The notes under the pieces: model-generated
What the model was told of the DNA's origin: nothing
Database searches by the model: none
The model's input: only the letters and a program-made list of their open reading frames with translations
Program-made: the position numbers and the translations under genes
In this document: in pieces, positions 23,733 to 32,783 of the stretch
Layout: every line of letters begins with the position of its first letter
Position numbering within the stretch: position 1 is the first letter of the stretch
Assembly: GCA_963727955.1 (NCBI GenBank)
Contig: CAVSII010000005.1
Span: 62,001 to 126,000, forward strand
Length of the DNA: 64,000 nucleotides
Direction: 5' to 3'
DNA from: Bog-756 sp963727955
Lineage (GTDB): Bacteria; Actinomycetota; Acidimicrobiia; Acidimicrobiales; RAAP-2

Positions 23733-25369
23733 GCCAGTACGGTTACTTCGCCCGCCGTCCCGTCGACGCGCACCTGGGCTCCGTCCTGGATACGTTCGGT
23801 CGCCTCCCGCGTCCCCACAACCCCCGGTATGCCGTACTCACGGGCCACGATGGCCGAGTGGGAGAGCAGGCCACCGTTGTCGGTGACGATGGCCCCGAGC
23901 AGAGGCAGGAGGATGTTGAAGGCTTCTGACGTGGCCTGGGTCACCAGCACGTCCCCCTGGACGATCCGGCCGAACTCGGAGGGACCCGAGACGTGGCGGG
24001 CCGGCCCTTCGTAGACGCCCTGGCTGGCGGCCAGTCCCCGTAGGAGATGCTCTTCGTGCTCTTCCTGCGAGCTGCCGAACACCTCCCCCATGGCGATGCC
24101 TGTAGCCCGCATCAGTCGACCCATGGCCGGAGGCAGCCCCGACGGATCCGGTGGGGGCGGCGGGGGAGGCCCGAGGGACGGGGGTGCGTCCTTGGCCGAA
24201 TGGGTGGCGCGGTAGGCGGCCCGGGCGGTGAGCTCCTCGGCCGACGGGCCCTCGCCATCGGACAGGAGCGAGCCCATCTCCCCCAGACTGGCGTCGATCA
24301 GGTGGTCGGCCTGGTCGATGCGGCCTTGGCTGGCCAACCTGCGTCCCGCGGCCAGGACAGCCCGTCGCATGAGGCCCGACGCCCAGATGTCGCTGTAGAT
24401 GCCCCGCTCGTCGCGGAGTCGGTAGGTGAGCCGGGCTTCCCCGAGCAGCTCGTCGAACTCGCTGCGGTACTGCTCGGGTACCTTCCGGCGGATATCGGCG
24501 ATCTTGTCATCGAGGTCCGAGGCTCCGCTGTCCCTGCCTGACACGGCCACACGGATGGCACGGAGGAGGGCGTCGGGCAACTCGAGGGCACCGGGCTCCG
24601 AGATGTCGAATCCGTCGAGAGGCCGGTACCCGACGAAGTCGAGATAACCCGACACAGCCGCTCCCGCCTCACCGTCCAGGGCCCGCAAGGCGGCGATGAC
24701 CTCAACCGGGTCGTCTCCCGAATCGAGGAGGGTCAGAGCCGAGGAGTCTTCGCCGATCGCCGAAATCAGCCGCTCGAGTTCGACGGACCCGCCGGCCGAA
24801 ACGGAGGCGGAGCCACGCATGAGACCCAGCAACTGGGCCGGGGCCAGCCCCGTCCAGTCCCCGACGTGGGCCAGGAAGTCGCCGACCGGAATCATGGCCG
24901 ACGCCGTATACCGCATGTGTTGGGAAATCATGGCCGAGTGGTGGTCGCGGCATCGGGTCAGATAGGCGATCATCGCCCTTTCCGACAGAGCGTCGGGATC
25001 GATTGCCTGGATCTCTTGATGAGCGGCGATGGCAGCCGGCTTGACCGTCTCGTCCCATTGACTCAGCTGCTCCCGCCACACCTTCTTTGCGAAGACCTCT
25101 TCCGCCCGCTGGAAGCGTTGTGGGACCTGCTCCTCGGGGGCCGGCTTCATCGTGTTGTAGGCGAATCCATTGACGTAGGCCGTCTGCATGCCGTCGATGA
25201 GCATTCCGTAGAAACGGGCGAAATCACTGGTGCCCCGGATGAAGGCCTCCGGATGGGTCTCCGCCCAATAGCGGGTCACCGGTCGGGGAAAGTGCACCGG
25301 ATCCAGACCCCAGGTCCCAGGGCCCGGTGGATCGAAACGGAGTTCTGCGTCTGTCTCGATATTTGTCAT
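23729..25369 (-). CDS. Swivelling phosphohistidine subunit of a split PEP-utilising phosphotransferase
   Basis: 546 residues with a GGGAGG ribosome-binding site. The C-terminal swivelling domain (about 455-546) has the phosphohistidine motif GGLLSHSAIVAREYGIPGV with His504. The preceding 400 residues are helical, resembling the substrate-binding middle domain of rifampin phosphotransferase, with a polyproline linker near residue 385-395. There is no ATP-grasp domain; it is encoded by the next gene, which overlaps by four bases. Compared with single-chain relatives the domain order is reversed. It may phosphorylate a small molecule; antibiotic inactivation is possible but not shown. Confidence 0.82.
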   Translation of the reverse strand: MTNIETDAELRFDPPGPGTWGLDPVHFPRPVTRYWAETHPEAFIRGTSDFARFYGMLIDGMQTAYVNGFAYNTMKPAPEEQVPQRFQRAEEVFAKKVWREQLSQWDETVKPAAIAAHQEIQAIDPDALSERAMIAYLTRCRDHHSAMISQHMRYTASAMIPVGDFLAHVGDWTGLAPAQLLGLMRGSASVSAGGSVELERLISAIGEDSSALTLLDSGDDPVEVIAALRALDGEAGAAVSGYLDFVGYRPLDGFDISEPGALELPDALLRAIRVAVSGRDSGASDLDDKIADIRRKVPEQYRSEFDELLGEARLTYRLRDERGIYSDIWASGLMRRAVLAAGRRLASQGRIDQADHLIDASLGEMGSLLSDGEGPSAEELTARAAYRATHSAKDAPPSLGPPPPPPPDPSGLPPAMGRLMRATGIAMGEVFGSSQEEHEEHLLRGLAASQGVYEGPARHVSGPSEFGRIVQGDVLVTQATSEAFNILLPLLGAIVTDNGGLLSHSAIVAREYGIPGVVGTREATERIQDGAQVRVDGTAGEVTVLA

Positions 25370-25491
25370 GGCCGATCCTCCCTTACGAGCCTCGGATCTC
25401 GGGGCCCCGCCGTCAGAAAGGCCGCCACGAACCGTGTGCCCCTTCCGTTAGAACCATAAGAGTGCAGCTGGGGCCAGGTCAATCGGTGCGG

Positions 25492-26754
25492 TCAGAACCC
25501 GGTCCCGCTTCGCGGCGCGGGCCGTGTGGTGAGGAGGGCGTCGGCCACCGACAGGCTGCCGGGCTTCAACTCCTCGATGCGTCCGCCGGCGGCCAACAAT
25601 GAAGCAGGAAAACCGCCCATATAGAGAGATCCGAGGGCGGGAAGGCCGAGGCGGAGGTCGGCCTCGGCACCTTTCCGGGCCCGGCGGCACGAGGCGCCGT
25701 CCGGTCCGGCCTCCAGTACCCATTGGCCCGGGGCCTGGTCGACCTGGCCCTCGGACGACTCCGGGGGAAGCACGTCGAAGATCAAACGACCCTCGGCCTG
25801 GTAGCCGCGTGCCTCAAAGGCGGCTCCGGTATCCAGGATTCTCACGTAGAGGCGGTCCTCGATACCCAGCGTCTGAAGCTGGCGCGGATCGGCCAGACGC
25901 CAGCGAATCGGCTCGTCCACCGGCCGGCGGGTGACGGTGACCCTGCCGACCAGATCCACGTCCAGGACGAAGCGCCAGAGGGCGGCTTCGACTTCGGTCG
26001 TTACACCGCGCAGTTCCTCGACGACGATGTCGGACCGCTCCCCCCGGAACACGTTGGCATCGGGCGTGGCCCGGAAGAGGGCGTAGCCGCCGTCGCACAC
26101 CACATGAAAACGGGCCGACAATCCGCCACGCTGGTGCTTGCGGTCGAGCAAGAGCTGTGTCCAGTAGCCGGTGCTGCGGTCGACCTCGCCCGCTCTTGTC
26201 AGACGCTGACGGTCGAAGATTGCCGGCAGGACCCCCAGAGCCTCTTCCTTGGACAGGAGGGCGAGGTCGGTGGCGGGGGCTGGGACGGCGAACGATGAAG
26301 CTCGACTGTCGATGGCGTACTCGGCCAGGTTGGCTGTCAGGCCATAGCCGAAGCGCCCGTAAATGATCGATTCCGAGGCCTCGAGACCGGCGATCACTTC
26401 ACCCTGTTGACGGGCGTCGTCGTGCATGGTCGTCATCAGTTGGCGGAGGAATCCCCGGCGTCGGTGGGTGGGATGGACGCCGACGGCGGTGACCCCCGCC
26501 ATGGGGATGGTCGGACATGGTCGTCCGGTTGCTGCCGGAAGGGTGACGTTCAAGCTGCGGATGGCACTGTTGCCGACGAAGGTGCCGGCGACATCCACCA
26601 CCCATGCCCTGTCGAGGGGGGCGCTGGCTGCCCACGCTTCGAAGTCGACGACTTGATCGGGGTCGCCGGCGAAGGGATCGAGAAACGGAACCATCACCGA
26701 CCGTCGGAATGCCGGTGCTTCTTCGGGTCGGATCCTTCTTACAACGGGCTCCAT
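25492..26754 (-). CDS. Eis-like GNAT N-acetyltransferase with SCP2-type C-terminal domain
   Basis: About 420 residues from the ATG at 26754; an ATG 36 nt upstream adds an Ala/Gln-rich stretch. The GNAT acetyl-CoA loop is VTAVGVHPTHRRRGFLRQLM near residue 90-110. The second GNAT-like domain and the SCP2-like C-terminal domain (LRLGLPALGSLYMGGF) give the three-part Eis architecture. Eis enzymes acetylate aminoglycosides or peptide amines. It lies just upstream of, and on the same strand as, the split rifampin-phosphotransferase-like pair. The natural substrate is not predictable. Confidence 0.88.
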   Translation of the reverse strand: MEPVVRRIRPEEAPAFRRSVMVPFLDPFAGDPDQVVDFEAWAASAPLDRAWVVDVAGTFVGNSAIRSLNVTLPAATGRPCPTIPMAGVTAVGVHPTHRRRGFLRQLMTTMHDDARQQGEVIAGLEASESIIYGRFGYGLTANLAEYAIDSRASSFAVPAPATDLALLSKEEALGVLPAIFDRQRLTRAGEVDRSTGYWTQLLLDRKHQRGGLSARFHVVCDGGYALFRATPDANVFRGERSDIVVEELRGVTTEVEAALWRFVLDVDLVGRVTVTRRPVDEPIRWRLADPRQLQTLGIEDRLYVRILDTGAAFEARGYQAEGRLIFDVLPPESSEGQVDQAPGQWVLEAGPDGASCRRARKGAEADLRLGLPALGSLYMGGFPASLLAAGGRIEELKPGSLSVADALLTTRPAPRSGTGF

Positions 26755-26872
26755 GGGCCCAGTCTGTCCACGCTGGGCGGCGGCCGCCATCGGACCAGGC
26801 CGACAAAGGCCCGAGAGGCAGCCAACGAGACGGCTGAACGACCGTGTCGTTCCGCTGAGCCGGTGATGATGG

Positions 26873-27835
26873 TCAATCGTCGACCAGGTCGCCGACAGCG
26901 CGGGTCACCTGGTCGGGCGGGGGGATCTCGTCAAAGTTCTCCACCGTGACCGTCTTTCCGGTCCGGTCGGGGTAGGCAAAGGGATAGTCGGCCACCCGAA
27001 CCCGCCCGGTGGGACGGTAGCGACCGTTGTCGATGACCTCGCGGGGCACGTAGGGGTCCCGACCCATACTGCGAAAGAGGCGGGCGGTCGGCTCCCAGAT
27101 CGAGGTCCGCTCGTGCCAACGCAGTCGATCCAGCTTGCGCAGAAGAACGATGAGGGTCACCAACGTTCCCGCCATCACGCCGGCAACCAGCGCTCCCCAC
27201 ACCGTCCCCCCGGGCAGCACGGCGATAAGGGCCATGAGTAAGAACAAGAGGAGCAACATCCCCGTCCATTCCGTGGGTGAGAGGGCCTGACCGCTGGCCG
27301 CCTCGATCAGTGCCCGGTTCGCCCCCATGTCGATGCAGATCTCGACGGATTCCTTGTAGACGACCTCCTCTTGGCGGGTACCCGGCTCGAGAGAGATGAC
27401 CGCACGGGTGAGGGCCAGATGGGAAGGCGCCGAACGCCAGTTGTCGACCAGTCGGTAGTCGATCTGGTCTGTGAGCTGATGGTCGATGAGCTCCCGAATG
27501 GTGACCCGCACATCTTCGCCAAACACCGCCACCAAATTGTGGATCGAGAGGAGCGAGGCGTTCCCCTTGCTCAGGAGGTCCTGCACCAGGGCCAGGCGTT
27601 CCCGGGTGCGGACGATGGTGAAGGCCATCAGGATCCCGAACAGGAAGCTGGCGATGCTGGCCAGCGCCACGTCGACCCGTACGTCTCCCCTGTCGGGACC
27701 GACCAGGTACGACGCCACGGCCACGATGACGCCGCTTGTCACCGCCGGCCAGACCGCCGATTCCCCGTGGATGATCGAGGTCGCTGCCGATCGAAGCCCT
27801 CGCGCCACCGAACTCACGGTAGTCGTTGGTGGCAC
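26873..27835 (-). CDS. Uncharacterised four-helix membrane protein
   Basis: 320 residues from a GTG start. Two hydrophobic helices lie near 30-75 (VWPAVTSGVIVAVASYLVG, VALASIASFLFGILMAF) and two near 195-235 (GMLLLLFLLMALIAVLP, VAGVMAGTLVTLIVLL). A soluble helical section sits between them, and the C-terminal 85 residues are soluble and basic/Tyr-rich. The pattern is somewhat like bestrophin/DUF4239-type proteins, but I cannot assign a family. No catalytic motif. The gene is divergent from a small conserved-looking protein with about 45 bp between them. Confidence 0.75.
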   Translation of the reverse strand: MPPTTTVSSVARGLRSAATSIIHGESAVWPAVTSGVIVAVASYLVGPDRGDVRVDVALASIASFLFGILMAFTIVRTRERLALVQDLLSKGNASLLSIHNLVAVFGEDVRVTIRELIDHQLTDQIDYRLVDNWRSAPSHLALTRAVISLEPGTRQEEVVYKESVEICIDMGANRALIEAASGQALSPTEWTGMLLLLFLLMALIAVLPGGTVWGALVAGVMAGTLVTLIVLLRKLDRLRWHERTSIWEPTARLFRSMGRDPYVPREVIDNGRYRPTGRVRVADYPFAYPDRTGKTVTVENFDEIPPPDQVTRAVGDLVDD

Positions 27836-27880
27836 AGCGGTTTCCGGCGATGGCGCCGCTTCATCGGCACATGGGCAAGA

Positions 27881-28237
27881 ATGGCCTCAATGGCGTTCGG
27901 TCAACAGTCCGGTCCGCCAGCGTCGCATCGGCAGGTAAAGGAGTTGTTGGCCCTTCTCCAGGACGCCGGCCATGCCGACTTTCGCGATGCACGTGGCCCG
28001 ATGGGCTTCACCCAGCGTCAGGCGGGAGGCAAGTTCGCCAGCGACGAGGCGGCGGCGTTCATCAGCCGGCTGCAGGACGCGGAGTCCGACGGGGATGGCC
28101 CCGTGGCTGCGCCGGCCTGGCGGCAATCCGCCCAGCAGCAGATGATGAGCCGGTTGCCCTCCGAGCAGCTTGCCGATGAGCTCCGTCGCCGTGGCTGGAC
28201 CGCCACCGAGCCTCCGGGGCGGCCATCGGGAGCCTGA
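27881..28237 (+). CDS. Small conserved-looking hypothetical protein
   Basis: 118 residues (115 if the ATG at 27890 is used); there is no clear ribosome-binding site. The chain SHRQVKELLALLQDAGHADFRD followed by RGPMGFTQRQAGGKFASDEAAAFISRLQD has good helical periodicity, protein-like composition and no competing frame. The C-terminus LADELRRRGWTATEP looks like a helix-capping tail. I recall similar short actinobacterial proteins of unknown function but cannot name a family. It may bind nucleic acid or another protein; this is a guess. Confidence 0.65.
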   Translation: MASMAFGQQSGPPASHRQVKELLALLQDAGHADFRDARGPMGFTQRQAGGKFASDEAAAFISRLQDAESDGDGPVAAPAWRQSAQQQMMSRLPSEQLADELRRRGWTATEPPGRPSGA

Positions 28238-28398
28238 CCGCGGCAGGCGCCGGTCTCATCTCCGCCCTGTTGTTCGAAGCCGGAGGAGGGTGAGGCCCAC
28301 GCTCTACATCCGGCGACCAGGTGCCCCGGCCGTGTCTGTGCCACCATGGCCTCGTTGCGAGCGAAGGCCCGTGACCCAGATGCACCAGGGGGAGCGCT

Positions 28399-29313
28399 GT
28401 GGAAGACCTGGCCGGCAAGGTGACGGTGGTGACCGGTGGCGCCGCCGGTATCGGACGGGGCATCGTCGAGGCACTGCTCGACGAGGAGGCCCGGGTGGTG
28501 ATCGCCGACATCGAAGCACCTGTGCTGGAGACCACGGTGGCCGAGTTGTCGGCCCTCGGGGATGTCCGCGGCGTGGTCACCGATGTCTCGGACCCGACCT
28601 CGGTGGAGGCGCTGGCCGATTTCGTCTTCGACCAGTTCGGGATGTGTCACGTGCTGTGGAACAACGCCGGGGTGACGTCGGGCGGGGGCGGAAACCCCTG
28701 GGATCAGGAACCCAACGACTGGCGGTGGTGTTTCGGGGTCAACGTCTTCGGGACGTCCAACGGGGTGTTGGCCTTCGTGCCCCGGATGATCGCCTCCGGC
28801 CACCCCGGTGTGGTGGTGACCACCTCCTCGGGCGACGGAGGTATCGCGCCGGTTCCCTATGCGTCGGTGTACGCCTCGTCCAAGGCCGCCATCAGCTGCT
28901 TCACCGAGGCCCTGGCTCACCAGTTCATCGCCCAGGAGACCAAGTTGTCGGCGTGCATCTTCTACCCGTCGGGTGGGCTGCTCGAGACCGGGCTGTGGGA
29001 GGCCCAGCGAAACCGTCCGGAGGCTCTGGCCCGCCAACGACCCCGTCCGCCGGCACCCGGCACCACCTTCGCCGAATTCAAGGCGGCCCTGGCCGCAGCC
29101 GGGCGTCCCACCGACACGGTGGACCTGTCCGAGCTGGGCCGGTTCGCCGTCCAGGGTGTCAAAGAAGGGCGCTTCGTGATCGGCCACAATCTGGACGAGG
29201 CCGGCCGCCTGCTCCACGCCCGGGCCGATGCCATCGCCCAGGGAGCCCTTCCCCCCTCGGCCATCGATGGACTGGCTTCGGCCGGCGCGGCGAAGGCAAG
29301 GAAGCAATCGTGA
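28399..29313 (+). CDS. Short-chain dehydrogenase/reductase
   Basis: 304 residues from a GTG with GGGGGAG 4 nt upstream. SDR motifs are VVTGGAAGIGRGI, NNAGVTSGG, and the catalytic YASSK. The C-terminal third is longer than usual (RPRPPAPGTTFAEFKAAL ... FVIGHNLDEAGRLLHARADAI), a pattern common in actinobacterial SDRs of alicyclic or steroid metabolism. Its stop overlaps the amidohydrolase start (GTGA), so the two proteins probably act in sequence on the same compound. Confidence 0.9.
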   Translation: MEDLAGKVTVVTGGAAGIGRGIVEALLDEEARVVIADIEAPVLETTVAELSALGDVRGVVTDVSDPTSVEALADFVFDQFGMCHVLWNNAGVTSGGGGNPWDQEPNDWRWCFGVNVFGTSNGVLAFVPRMIASGHPGVVVTTSSGDGGIAPVPYASVYASSKAAISCFTEALAHQFIAQETKLSACIFYPSGGLLETGLWEAQRNRPEALARQRPRPPAPGTTFAEFKAALAAAGRPTDTVDLSELGRFAVQGVKEGRFVIGHNLDEAGRLLHARADAIAQGALPPSAIDGLASAGAAKARKQS

Positions 29314-30551
29314 CCGACACGCCGGCGCCGGACGACCGCTACACCGTCATATCGGCCGACGCCCACGCCGGCGCCGATATTGCCGACTACCGACCCTTCC
29401 TGGCCGCCAGTTGGCACGACGAGTTCGACGCCTGGGCTGCGTCGTACGTCAATCCCTTCGCCGACCTTTTGGCCCCGACCGCCTACCGCAGCTGGGACTC
29501 CGACCGGCGCCTGGCCGAAAACGATGCCGACGGGATCACCGCCGAAGTGCTGTTCCCCAACACCGTGCCGCCCTTTTTCGAAGAAGGGAGCCTGGTGGCC
29601 TTGCCTCCCACCGCCGCGGAGTACGACCGCCGGTGGGCCGGCATTCAAGCCCACAACCGGTGGCTGGCCGAGTTCTGCGCCCGGGTACCGGGTCGCCGGG
29701 CCGGCGTGGTCCAGATCTTCGCCAACCGCATCGGCGACGCCCTGGCCGAGGTGCGATGGGCGGCCGAGACGTTCTCGCCGTTCGGGGGCATCCTCCTCCC
29801 CTCCCTCCCCCCCGGCTCCGATCTCCCGCCCCTGTGGGAGGCGGCCTACGAGCCGCTGTGGGCACTGTGCGAGGAGCTCGGCGTGGTGGTCAACATTCAC
29901 GGGGGAGGCGGCCTTCCCGACTACGGCGACGCCGAAGTGGCCCGGGCCATCATGCTGGTCGAACTGCCCTGGTTCTCGCACCGTTCGGTATGGCATCTCA
30001 TCTTCGGAGGTGTGCTCGAGCGCCATCCGGCGCTGCAGGTGGTGTTGACCGAACAGGGGTTGGCCTGGGTGCCCCGGGGGCTCGAGACCCTCGACTGGTT
30101 CTACGGCCGGATGACCCTCGGAGACGCGGCCGAGGCCAACTTCTTCGGCGCCGCGGCCAAGGGGATGTCGATGACGCCGAGCGAGTACTTCCAGCGCAAC
30201 GTCTCGGTGGGGGCCAGCTTCCTACGAGCCAGCGAATCGGCCCTCCGCCACCAGGTGGGTGTGGGCCGGATCATGTGGGGGGCCGACTACCCCCACTCGG
30301 AGGGCAGCTATCCCTTCAGCCGGGAGGCGCTGCGGGCTGCCTTCGGCGCCTGCGACCCGGTGGAGACCCGCCAGATGGTCGAGGTCAACGCGGCCGATCG
30401 CTACGGGTTCGACCTCGATGCCCTCCGGCTCATCGGCCAGGGGATCGGACCGACGGTGGCCGAAGTGGCCACGCCCCTCCCGGTCGACGAGTACCCCCGC
30501 GACTCGACCTGCAACGCCTTCGACCGCCATCAGGTGCTGCGTTCCTGGTAG
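29310..30551 (+). CDS. Amidohydrolase-2-type TIM-barrel hydrolase or decarboxylase
   Basis: 413 residues from a GTG overlapping the SDR stop. It has the Amidohydro_2 barrel: an N-terminal metal-site variant SADAHAG instead of D-x-H-x-H, NIHGGGG in the middle, an Arg/His-rich HRSVWHLIFGGVLERHP block, and the terminal Asp in IMWGADYPHSEG. The family includes aminocarboxymuconate-semialdehyde decarboxylases and C-C or C-N hydrolases. It converges with a clear paralogue 34 bp away. The reaction is not predictable, but coupling with the SDR suggests catabolism of a cyclic or aromatic acid. Confidence 0.85.
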   Translation: MTDTPAPDDRYTVISADAHAGADIADYRPFLAASWHDEFDAWAASYVNPFADLLAPTAYRSWDSDRRLAENDADGITAEVLFPNTVPPFFEEGSLVALPPTAAEYDRRWAGIQAHNRWLAEFCARVPGRRAGVVQIFANRIGDALAEVRWAAETFSPFGGILLPSLPPGSDLPPLWEAAYEPLWALCEELGVVVNIHGGGGLPDYGDAEVARAIMLVELPWFSHRSVWHLIFGGVLERHPALQVVLTEQGLAWVPRGLETLDWFYGRMTLGDAAEANFFGAAAKGMSMTPSEYFQRNVSVGASFLRASESALRHQVGVGRIMWGADYPHSEGSYPFSREALRAAFGACDPVETRQMVEVNAADRYGFDLDALRLIGQGIGPTVAEVATPLPVDEYPRDSTCNAFDRHQVLRSW

Positions 30552-30585
30552 GGATTGCCGTTCCTTGTAGGTGTCGGTTGACCGC

Positions 30586-31863
30586 CTAGCCGGGGGGCTG
30601 CAGCCCGTATTCGTCCTTCCACCAACGGGCACCCGCCCGTTCGGACGGATCGCTTCGCATGGTGGCGTCCTGGCCCAGCGAGTCCGGCGAGGGGCCGACC
30701 CGGTCGGCGATCGGCCGCAGGGCGGCCAGGTCGAAGCGGTAGACGTTGGCCGCGGTCAACCCCAGCATGTCGGCGGTGTCATCCACCGGCACCCCGGCAA
30801 AGTCGGCGGACAGCTTGGCCGCGGTGTTGGGCCAGGTGCCTTCCGGATGGGGGTAATCGGTCCCCCACATCACCACATCGGTGCCGATCACGTACCGACG
30901 CCGGATCTCCTCCTTGGACATGGTCGAGGCCCCGATGAAGATATTGGTGCCGAAGTAGTCGGAGGGCAGTTTGGAGATCTTGCCCTTGAGAAGGGCCGCC
31001 ATCTTCTTGGTGGTGTGGCCACCCCCCATGTACTGGTCCCACTTCCACATCATGTCCGGCGCCCAGTAGGCGGCAGCCTCGGTGACCACGAACTTGAGGT
31101 CCGGGTACCGCTCGAACACCCCGCTGAACAGAAGGTGCCAGGCCGGTCGCACCGCCCACCAGACCACCTCGGCCAGATAGACGCCGGTATGGTCGCCGTA
31201 CTCCTCCATGGGCGCCTCACCCGAGTGGGTGTGGACGGGTAGGCCGGTGTCGGCGCAGGCCGCCCACACCGGGTCGTAGAGGGCGTCGTTGTAGGCGGCG
31301 CGGTTCCGCCACATGGTCGGGATCATGATGCCCCGGATACCGGGTTGGGAGGCCACCCACTCGATCTCGGTCACCGCCCGGGTGATGTCGTGGGTGATGG
31401 GGACCAGGGCAATCCCGCCGCGTCGGTGGGGTGCGTGCGAGCACATGTCGGCCAGGAATCGGTTATGGGCGTGGGCCCCGGCGAAAGCCAGTTCGGGATC
31501 CTCGATGGCCCCGGCGAACAAGCCGGCACCGAACGGCGGGGAGGCCATGCCGGTAATGGCGTCGGCGTCGGCGAACAGCACGTCGGCGGCGACACCGTCG
31601 GCGTCCAGCTCCTTGTCCCGGATGACCGGGTCGAAGGCGCCCTTCAGCCCTTCCTCGTTGTCCTTCTCCCAGCCCATGATGTAGTCGTAGTTGAAGGCCA
31701 GCGCCTCCTGGCGGTGGGCCATCCGCTCGGTCAGGTAGTCGTCGAAGGCCGGGAAGTATTTCGGGTCGAGGTACTTCCGGTACTCCTCACAGGCCAGACC
31801 GGCGTGCCCGTCGGCCGACACCACTATGTAGCGGTCCGATCCACTGCTGGGCACGTCACTCAT
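30586..31863 (-). CDS. Amidohydrolase-2-type hydrolase or decarboxylase (paralogue)
   Basis: 425 residues from the ATG at 31863; an upstream frame extension is Arg-rich and overlaps the preceding gene. It shares with its neighbour SADGHAGLACEEYRKYLDP, an internal metal motif (PVHTHSGEA), WHLLFSGVFERYPDLKFVVTE and VMWGTDYPHPEGTWP. Its start overlaps the stop of the acetoacetate-decarboxylase-like gene by four bases. The two proteins are therefore likely made together and may perform successive cleavage and decarboxylation steps. Confidence 0.87.
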   Translation of the reverse strand: MSDVPSSGSDRYIVVSADGHAGLACEEYRKYLDPKYFPAFDDYLTERMAHRQEALAFNYDYIMGWEKDNEEGLKGAFDPVIRDKELDADGVAADVLFADADAITGMASPPFGAGLFAGAIEDPELAFAGAHAHNRFLADMCSHAPHRRGGIALVPITHDITRAVTEIEWVASQPGIRGIMIPTMWRNRAAYNDALYDPVWAACADTGLPVHTHSGEAPMEEYGDHTGVYLAEVVWWAVRPAWHLLFSGVFERYPDLKFVVTEAAAYWAPDMMWKWDQYMGGGHTTKKMAALLKGKISKLPSDYFGTNIFIGASTMSKEEIRRRYVIGTDVVMWGTDYPHPEGTWPNTAAKLSADFAGVPVDDTADMLGLTAANVYRFDLAALRPIADRVGPSPDSLGQDATMRSDPSERAGARWWKDEYGLQPPG

Positions 31864-32639
31864 CGCTTCGCCCCCAGAACCGAGAGGTCGTCGTACCGCT
31901 GGTGCATGTAGGGCTCGAGCCACTCGGCCGGCACCCGGCCCACCACCTCGCCCCGCTGGGACGAGGAGAGCTCGGCGTAGTCGAAGGACAACACCTTGGC
32001 CACCGGGAAGTCGGCGATGGGATCGAGGGGGGCGTCGAGCAGCTTGCACTCGCCACTGACCGGTCGGACCACCCGGGCCACCTCGTGCCGGTGGCAGTAG
32101 ACGAAGGCAGGGTCGCCCTCCAACCCGGAGCCCGACGGGTCGGGCAGGAGCTTGAAGTAGAAATCGAGCTTGTCGATCTCGTAGCCCGGTGCCTCGGGCC
32201 CGAGGGACCCGCTCACCTCGGCCACCGTCGATCCCATCCGGGCCACCCGGGCCACCACGCTGTCGCCCTTCACCTCGAGGGCCATTTCGGCCATCTTCTT
32301 GGGTTCCCCGAAGGTCTCCCGGCCGCCCACTGTGGCCTGTTCCGTCGTCATGGGCATGAACAGGGCGTACTCACCCTCGGTGTCGCCGTGGCGGGCCCGG
32401 ACCCCGAACCAGCCGGCCCCGAACGGCTTGAGACCGGTGCCCAGGTCCACGACGGCAATGCGCAGCCGGGCGGTGGGTACCGATGGCTCGAGAGGTCGGG
32501 GCAGGACCGAGGCGATGGCCTCCGGATCGGTCTCGAACACCACCGTCACCGCTTGTGACCAAATGGGGGTGCTGGTTGCTTCGACCTCCCGGTTGCGGAC
32601 CTGCTCCGGTGGCCGGGCGCCGTATCGGACGCTTCCCAT
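31860..32639 (-). CDS. Acetoacetate decarboxylase-family protein
   Basis: 259 residues. The family signature ETFGEPKKMAEM contains the Lys pair that in acetoacetate decarboxylase forms the Schiff base. Surrounding blocks are EYALFMPMTTEQATVGGRE and the C-terminal FPVAKVLSFDYAELSSSQRGEVVG. Members decarboxylate or perform aldol/hydratase chemistry through a Lys imine on small keto acids. It is translationally coupled to the downstream amidohydrolase, which implies a two-step catabolic module. Its own substrate is unknown. Confidence 0.86.
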   Translation of the reverse strand: MGSVRYGARPPEQVRNREVEATSTPIWSQAVTVVFETDPEAIASVLPRPLEPSVPTARLRIAVVDLGTGLKPFGAGWFGVRARHGDTEGEYALFMPMTTEQATVGGRETFGEPKKMAEMALEVKGDSVVARVARMGSTVAEVSGSLGPEAPGYEIDKLDFYFKLLPDPSGSGLEGDPAFVYCHRHEVARVVRPVSGECKLLDAPLDPIADFPVAKVLSFDYAELSSSQRGEVVGRVPAEWLEPYMHQRYDDLSVLGAKR

Positions 32640-32783
32640 TTGTTCCCCCTTCCGAGGGCGTGAGAAAGCCCTCGATCCCAGTGTTGCACGCCGGCGCCCG
32701 GTGTGCGCCGGAGCCGGCGACGGGTCCCGACCGGCTGGTCGAGACCGAATCGGTCCGCTTCTGCGCCCCGTGAGCGGGGGGCT

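Noticed and set aside
28018..29307. Minus-strand frame opposite the SDR and small protein
   Set aside because: The SDR motifs lie on the plus strand; the antisense translation is Gly/His-rich and shows no domain.
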